In this document: in pieces, positions 5,648-9,796 of the stretch
How positions within the stretch are numbered: the stretch's first letter is position 1
Layout: each line of letters starts with the position of its first letter
NCBI GenBank assembly: GCA_016234205.1
Contig: JACRGN010000212.1
Span: 1 to 9,796, forward strand
Length of the DNA stretch: 9,796 bases
Direction of reading: 5' to 3'
From: Nitrospinota bacterium
Lineage (GTDB): Bacteria; Nitrospinota; Nitrospinia; UBA9942
Notes under the pieces: generated by a model
What the model was told of the DNA's origin: nothing
Databases searched by the model: none
The model's input: the letters and a program-made list of their open reading frames with translations, nothing else
Translations under genes and position numbers: made by a program

Positions 5648-6643
5648 ATGAGCTTTAAGGATGCAATCACCCTTCTGCAGGATGACTTAACTAAGGTAGA
5701 GGAGTATATCAAAAAGAATTACAACTCCGATGTTGCCCTTATACCAACCATAAGCAGCTATCTGTATAACGGCGGCGGTAAGAGGCTCAGACCTCTCCTT
5801 GTCCTAATCACATCAAAGCTATGCGGTTATAGCAGCCATAATGGCAGTGGCAGGCACATAACCTATTCATGCGTGGTTGAGTTCATCCATGCCGCTACGC
5901 TCCTCCATGACGATGTAGTTGATGAGTCAGACATAAGGAGAGGCAACCCTTCTGTAAATGCAAAATGGGGAAATGACGCAAGCGTCCTTGTGGGAGACTA
6001 TCTCTTTTCAAGGTCATTTTCACTTATGGCTGAGGACAACGATAAAAGGATAATGGCGATTCTGTCCGATGCAATAAAAAGTGTTGCAGAGGGTGAAATC
6101 AAACAACTGATTAATAAATATACACTTGATACTACAGAGGATGTATATTTAGATACTATAAACAGAAAGACTGCTGCCCTTATCTCGGCATGCTGCGGAA
6201 TCGGTGCCATACTCGGCGGTGTAACAAATGATAAAGTTGATGCCTTAATCTCATTTGGAAAGAATATCGGTATTGCATTTCAATTGGTGGACGATCTCCT
6301 TGATTACACATCCAATGAAATGGTGCTTGGAAAACCTGTTGGAAACGACCTTGTTGAGGGGAAGGTTACATTACCCCTTATACATCTATACAGGGAGGCT
6401 AACGAAGGAAGGAAAGATGAATTAAGGGAGATTATGAATTCCCCTGAAATAAGCAGGGAACAGTTGAAGCGTGTTATATATCTCATGAAAAGCTATGGTG
6501 CAATAGATTATACAATGCAGAGGGCAAGGGATTATATTGAGAATGCAAAACAGAGTATAGCCTCTTTAAAATCTTCTTCTACCGAACAATACTTTAATAC
6601 ACTCATATCTGTAGCAGATTATATAGTAGAGAGAAAGAGCTAA
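5648..6643 (+). CDS. Trans-polyprenyl diphosphate synthase (IspA/IspB family, probably octaprenyl-type)
   Basis: Condenses isopentenyl diphosphate units onto an allylic primer. A long-chain product for the quinone side chain is likely, though chain length cannot be fixed by eye. The first aspartate-rich motif is DDVVD at D88-D92 within LLHDDVVDESDIRRG. The second is DDLLD at D215-D219 within FQLVDDLLDY, followed by GKPVGNDLVEGKVTLPLI. The diphosphate-binding GGGKRLRP lies at 42-49. Small residues (A82, A83, T84) ahead of the first motif, rather than bulky aromatics, fit a longer product. Length is 331 residues from ATG 5648, which gives the usual family N-terminus. An in-frame TTG at 5612 would add 12 residues but coincides with a TTGACA -35-like hexamer. 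The gene stands alone on its strand, divergent from the small charged-protein gene. Confidence 0.96.
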   Translation: MSFKDAITLLQDDLTKVEEYIKKNYNSDVALIPTISSYLYNGGGKRLRPLLVLITSKLCGYSSHNGSGRHITYSCVVEFIHAATLLHDDVVDESDIRRGNPSVNAKWGNDASVLVGDYLFSRSFSLMAEDNDKRIMAILSDAIKSVAEGEIKQLINKYTLDTTEDVYLDTINRKTAALISACCGIGAILGGVTNDKVDALISFGKNIGIAFQLVDDLLDYTSNEMVLGKPVGNDLVEGKVTLPLIHLYREANEGRKDELREIMNSPEISREQLKRVIYLMKSYGAIDYTMQRARDYIENAKQSIASLKSSSTEQYFNTLISVADYIVERKS

Positions 6644-6651
6644 CAAAAAGA

Positions 6652-6708
6652 AAAGGCTGAGGTTAAGGTTAAGAGTTTCCCTCAACCTCACCCTTAACCT
6701 AAACCTTT
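6652..6708. repeat. Foldback element D: hexamer GGTTRA arms abutting the AMMECR1 start codon
   Basis: The left arm holds GGCTGA, GGTTAA, GGTTAA (6655-6672). The right arm holds four inverted units: TCAACC, TCACCC, TTAACC, TAAACC (6682-6705). The base of the stem is AAAGG (6652-6656) with CCTTT (6704-6708), and the next base is the A of ATG 6709. The element occupies nearly the whole 65-bp gap between the polyprenyl synthase and AMMECR1 genes. It leaves no room for a conventional Shine-Dalgarno. Confidence 0.85.
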
Positions 6709-7221
6709 ATGAATTTCCATCCCTTAGTCAAACTTGCCAGAGATACAATTGATACTTATGTAAAGACAGGTAAGACCATATCCCTCCCCTCTCACCTTAC
6801 AGATGAGATGAAGGGGATGGCAGGAACATTTGTCTCAATAAAAAAGCATGGTGAACTGCGTGGCTGCATTGGGACATTCTCACCCACCCAGCCGAATATA
6901 GCCGCTGAAGTTATCCAAAATGCTATAAGTGCATCAACAAGAGACCCCAGATTCCCCCCTGTTACCTCTGAAGAACTTGATTCACTGGATATTTCTGTTG
7001 ATGTCCTTACAGAGCCTGAAAAGATAGCCTCTCCTGATGAGCTTGACCCAAAAAGATACGGCGTTATTGTAACAAAGGGGTGGAGAAAGGGTCTTCTCCT
7101 TCCTGATATTGAGGGTGTTGACACAGTTGAAGATCAGATATATATTGCAAAGAGGAAAGCGGGCATATCGCCTGATGAAGAGGCAGAATTACAGAGGTTT
7201 GAGGTGAAGAGGTACAAATAA
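6709..7221 (+). CDS. amrA: AMMECR1-domain protein, AmmeMemoRadiSam system protein A
   Basis: A single AMMECR1 domain of 170 residues fills the protein, the usual length for prokaryotic members. The signature LRGCIGTF is at 50-57. Other family blocks are AGTFVSIKKHGE, AISASTRDPRFPPV, LDISVDVLTEPE, and YGVIVTKGWRKGLLLPDIEGV near the C-terminus. It is cytosolic. The biochemical role is unknown; the family is recognised by co-occurrence with a Memo-family protein and a specific radical SAM enzyme. Here the matching radical SAM gene lies about 1.9 kb downstream, which supports the system assignment. ATG 6709 matches the family N-terminus (HPLVKLAR) but has no Shine-Dalgarno, because a foldback repeat ends right at it. 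The stop overlaps the next start as TAATG, which suggests translational coupling to the diguanylate cyclase gene. Confidence 0.96.
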   Translation: MNFHPLVKLARDTIDTYVKTGKTISLPSHLTDEMKGMAGTFVSIKKHGELRGCIGTFSPTQPNIAAEVIQNAISASTRDPRFPPVTSEELDSLDISVDVLTEPEKIASPDELDPKRYGVIVTKGWRKGLLLPDIEGVDTVEDQIYIAKRKAGISPDEEAELQRFEVKRYK

Positions 7222-9035
7222 TGAAAATTGGAATTAGTAAAAAAATTGTTGGCCCTTACGGTGTCGGACTTTCCCTTTTTCTCTTTCTGGTCATTTATAG
7301 TTACATTAATTTAATTTCCCTCTCATCACTCCTGAACAAAAATACTGAAATTGCGGACAGGGTAAAGCTTATATCAGACCTTCAAGTCATTATCCAGAAA
7401 CTTGTAATGCCTCCAAATGATTACCTTATAACTGGGGATAAAAAAGAGAGAGATACTTTTGCACAATTAAATACAGAATTATCATCCATATTTGCAAATA
7501 TAAAGCTTAGTAAAAGTAAGACAGAGGAAGAAAAGGTTATTGAAAAGGAAGTAGAAAATAATCTTATTAAACTCCAGCAAAAGGCTATGGTTCTTCTTTC
7601 AACAGAAAACCCGATTAACAACAAAGAGGCAGCAAGGCTCATGAAGGAGATGGATGCTTTTGCTGATGGATTAACGAATTTAGTTGAGAATTTTCATATA
7701 ATTGCAAAAGGAGAATTGGAACTCCATAGTATGGAAGCCTCACAGATAAATAAAAGGACACTCAAAATCTATATCATTTTACTGACTATCTCTCTAACCG
7801 GGGTTATTGTAATGACATTTTTAATTACGATGGGAGTTGTAAGGCCGCTTCAGAAACTTACAAATGCAGTCAGGACTATAGGTCAGGGTAATCTTGATTA
7901 TCATATAGAAATTAAGACAGGTGATGAGATTGAGATGTTGAGCAAAGAATTTAATAATATGACTCATACCCTGAAAGGAAAAAACGATGAGATAAAAAAA
8001 TATACAGAGAGGTTGGAAAAGACAAACCGTCAGCTTGACCAGAACATATTACAACTATACACCCTTTACAATATAAGCAAGACCATTACAGCAACATTTG
8101 AGGTAGAGAAACTTTTAAACCAGATTGTAAGGGAGGTTGAGCAGGCATTAAAAATTCACAGAATGACTATCATGCTTGTTAATCAAGATAGAACGGAGAT
8201 GTATATTGCATCAGGACTGGGGATAGCGGAAAGTGCAACGAAAATAAAAATAAAGATGGGTGATGGTATCTATGGCTGGGCTGCCATGACAGGACAGGCA
8301 GAGGTTATTAATAATCCCTCTCAAAACCCGCGGTTTAAAGCTATTGAAGGGATTGATGACAATGTTAGCTCCATGATTATTGCTCCATTTAAGGGAAGGG
8401 GTGAGGTAATCGGAATAATAAATGTCTATAAATTGAATGGGGAATATATTGATGAGACATCATATGAACTTCTCACAACTGCCGCAAATCAGATTGGAAT
8501 GACACTGGAGAATGCAAGGTTATTTGAAGAGACAAAGACACTTTCAATTACAGACGGCATGACAGGCCTTTACAACCACCGCTACTTCTTGGAGCGAATA
8601 AATGAGGAATTTGAAAGGACAAAGAGATATAAGAGAAGCATCTCCATTATAATGATTGATGTTGACCATTTTAAAAAATATAATGATACACACGGGCATC
8701 CAAAGGGTGATGAGATTTTAAAAGGAGTTGCAAAAATTCTAAAAGATACTGTCAGAAAATCAGATACAGCCGCCCGATACGGCGGAGAGGAATTTATCAT
8801 CATCCTCCCTGAGACAGGAGGGGAGGAGGCTTTATTAGTCGCAGAAAAATTGAGAATGGAGGTAGAGGCTCATGACTTCCCCGGCGGTGAAACCCAGCCA
8901 CTCGGAAGGGTTACAATAAGTATTGGGTTGGCTTCCTTCACTGATGGGTTAAAATCTTTTGATGAGCTAATAAAAAACGCTGATAATGCCCTTTACCGCG
9001 CTAAAGAGGAAGGTAGAAACAGGGTATGCACTTAA
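7221..9035 (+). CDS. Membrane HAMP-GAF-GGDEF diguanylate cyclase
   Basis: Makes cyclic di-GMP from two GTP. Domain order over 604 residues: transmembrane helix about 14-37; periplasmic sensing region about 38-180, helical and charged; second helix about 181-205; HAMP about 206-258 (P209; GDEIEMLSKEFNNM); coiled coil about 255-285; GAF about 290-432; GGDEF about 438-604. The active-site motif is GGEEF at 521-525, a functional variant. The metal-site region IDVDHFK is at 479-485 and DGMTGLYNHRYF at 445-456. An RKSD inhibitory site (512-515) sits five residues before GGEEF, so feedback inhibition by c-di-GMP is expected. The GAF domain suggests a second, cytosolic input. The start overlaps the AMMECR1 stop by one base and follows a purine-rich GAGG/GAAGAGG stretch. 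The stop lies inside the stem of foldback element E. Confidence 0.97.
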   Translation: MKIGISKKIVGPYGVGLSLFLFLVIYSYINLISLSSLLNKNTEIADRVKLISDLQVIIQKLVMPPNDYLITGDKKERDTFAQLNTELSSIFANIKLSKSKTEEEKVIEKEVENNLIKLQQKAMVLLSTENPINNKEAARLMKEMDAFADGLTNLVENFHIIAKGELELHSMEASQINKRTLKIYIILLTISLTGVIVMTFLITMGVVRPLQKLTNAVRTIGQGNLDYHIEIKTGDEIEMLSKEFNNMTHTLKGKNDEIKKYTERLEKTNRQLDQNILQLYTLYNISKTITATFEVEKLLNQIVREVEQALKIHRMTIMLVNQDRTEMYIASGLGIAESATKIKIKMGDGIYGWAAMTGQAEVINNPSQNPRFKAIEGIDDNVSSMIIAPFKGRGEVIGIINVYKLNGEYIDETSYELLTTAANQIGMTLENARLFEETKTLSITDGMTGLYNHRYFLERINEEFERTKRYKRSISIIMIDVDHFKKYNDTHGHPKGDEILKGVAKILKDTVRKSDTAARYGGEEFIIILPETGGEEALLVAEKLRMEVEAHDFPGGETQPLGRVTISIGLASFTDGLKSFDELIKNADNALYRAKEEGRNRVCT

Positions 9036-9116
9036 ATCAGTGTCAGTGTCAGTGAACAGTGTCAGTTAAAGATGTTGCTTGCTGACACTAACACTACTAA
9101 CTAACACTGATTTAAG
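9031..9116. repeat. Foldback element E: hexamer CAGTGT arms, 13-bp perfect outer stem
   Basis: The two 35-nt arms are 9031-9065 and 9082-9116, with a 16-nt loop. The outer 13 bp, CTTAAATCAGTGT (9031-9043) with ACACTGATTTAAG (9104-9116), are perfectly complementary. The inner 8 bp, AGTGTCAG (9058-9065) with CTGACACT (9082-9089), are also perfect. The left arm is tandem CAGTGT at 9038, 9044, 9050 (CAGTGA) and 9057. The right arm has ACACTA at 9085 and 9091 and ACACTG at 9104. The stop of the diguanylate cyclase gene (9033-9035) is inside the outer stem. No T-run follows, so it is not a standard intrinsic terminator. Confidence 0.88.
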
Positions 9117-9145
9117 CCTTTGTTAGTCAGTGGCTAAACACGAAA

Positions 9146-9796
9146 ATGCACGAGGCACTATATTACGAAAAATTAGAGGATAAAAAGGTAAGATGCAACC
9201 TCTGCCCCCATCACTGCATTATCAAGGATGGCAAGATTGGTATATGTATGGGGAAGGAGAATAGAAATGGTGTGCTTTATGCAAAAAACTATGCACAGAC
9301 TACTTCTATAGCAAATGACCCGATTGAAAAAAAACCACTCTACAATTTCTACCCGGGAACCGAGATATTATCCATAAGCCCGAATAGTTGTAATTTGAGC
9401 TGTAAATTCTGCCAGAACTGGGAAATCTCCCAGATGGAAGCCCACACACAACACCTGTCTCCTGAAAGGGCAGTAGAATTTGCAAAGAAGTATAAATCAA
9501 TCGGCATATCATATACATATACCGAGCCTCTCATGTGGTATGAATATGTCCTTGATACCGCCAAACTGGCACAAAAAGAGGGTTTAAAAAATGTCCTCGT
9601 TACAAACGGATTCATAAATGAAGAACCCCTCCTGAAAATACTTCCTGTAATAGATGCAATGAATATAGATGTAAAGTCTATGGATGATTCGTTTTACAGA
9701 AAAATATGCTCGGCAAAACTCCCGCCTGTCTTAAAGACAGTTGAGATATCACAGAAATCGTGTCATATAGAGATTACAAACCTTGTAATACCAACA
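9146..9796 (+). CDS. amrS: AmmeMemoRadiSam system radical SAM enzyme, N-terminal part (3' end outside window)
   Basis: The open frame runs to the right edge (217 codons). The start MHEALYYEKLEDKKVRC is characteristic of this family. An N-terminal cysteine group (C17, C20, C24, C34) probably binds metal or an extra cluster. The radical SAM cluster motif CxxxCxxC is C82-NLS-C86-KF-C89, followed by QNWEISQ. Later blocks typical of the family are SIGISYTYTEPLMWYEY, VLVTNGFINEEPL and MNIDVKS. The enzyme would use a 4Fe-4S cluster to cleave SAM reductively. The substrate of this family is not known to me. It is the expected partner of the AMMECR1-domain protein encoded at 6709-7221. A Memo-family (AmrB) gene, the third part, is not visible and may lie beyond the edge. 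ATG 9146 has no clear Shine-Dalgarno. Confidence 0.96.
   Translation, partial: MHEALYYEKLEDKKVRCNLCPHHCIIKDGKIGICMGKENRNGVLYAKNYAQTTSIANDPIEKKPLYNFYPGTEILSISPNSCNLSCKFCQNWEISQMEAHTQHLSPERAVEFAKKYKSIGISYTYTEPLMWYEYVLDTAKLAQKEGLKNVLVTNGFINEEPLLKILPVIDAMNIDVKSMDDSFYRKICSAKLPPVLKTVEISQKSCHIEITNLVIPT

Noticed and set aside
6655..6705. GGTTAA/TTAACC hexamers resembling telomere-type repeats.
   Set aside because: There are only three to four degenerate units per arm, they are in inverted orientation, and they sit between two intact genes. The neighbouring elements show the same layout with other units.
9031..9116. Intrinsic (Rho-independent) terminator after the diguanylate cyclase gene.
   Set aside because: The hairpin is strong but no T-run follows the right arm, and the stem is much longer than usual.
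9306..9615. Overlapping minus-strand open frames of 70 and 88 codons.
   Set aside because: They are antisense to the clearly coding radical SAM gene with all its cysteine motifs, and have no ribosome site or recognisable protein features.

Overview
The window is AT-rich bacterial chromosome, clearly below half G+C by eye. The genes point to a Gram-negative anaerobe: a lipoprotein with a Cys lipobox, a RodZ-type DNA-binding domain, a long-chain polyprenyl diphosphate synthase, a membrane diguanylate cyclase, and two members of the AmmeMemoRadiSam system. My guess is a Nitrospirota- or Desulfobacterota-like lineage. This rests on gene content and protein style only, because there is no rRNA or other phylogenetic marker here.

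Left part (1-3836): the C-terminal part of a beta-class DNA methyltransferase runs directly into pyrC (dihydroorotase). pyrC meets, tail to tail, a two-gene minus-strand cassette made of an unrecognised small protein and a stand-alone RodZ-like helix-turn-helix protein. A divergent, dyad-rich gap of 277 bp then leads to carA, the small subunit of carbamoyl-phosphate synthetase. pyrC and carA both serve de novo pyrimidine synthesis, but here they are separated by the small cassette. Neither carB nor pyrB is in view.

Middle part (3837-6643): an unrecognised 207-residue protein overlaps a 217-residue lipoprotein. A small charged minus-strand gene with its own good sigma70-type promoter follows, then a trans-polyprenyl diphosphate synthase, probably for the quinone side chain.

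Right part (6644-9796): an AMMECR1-domain protein (AmmeMemoRadiSam protein A) overlaps by one base a two-TM HAMP-GAF-GGDEF diguanylate cyclase. The AmmeMemoRadiSam radical SAM enzyme follows and runs off the window. The third partner, Memo/AmrB, is not in view.

The most unusual feature is a set of four foldback elements that fill the junctions after carA (3825-4025), after the 207-residue gene (4672-4741), before the AMMECR1 gene (6652-6708) and before the radical SAM gene (9031-9116). Each is an inverted pair of arms made of a short tandem unit. The unit differs in every element: a 9-mer NNCACGAAT, a 7-mer AAGTARG, a 6-mer GGTTRA and a 6-mer CAGTGT. Two carry the upstream stop codon inside the repeat, one abuts a start codon, and one has been read into a protein, where it encodes the hydrophobic core of the lipoprotein signal peptide. 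A fifth, single-arm heptamer array (GTTCAAA-like) sits in frame in the CarA interdomain linker. The shared design with unrelated unit sequences suggests a common generating process rather than a conventional transposon.
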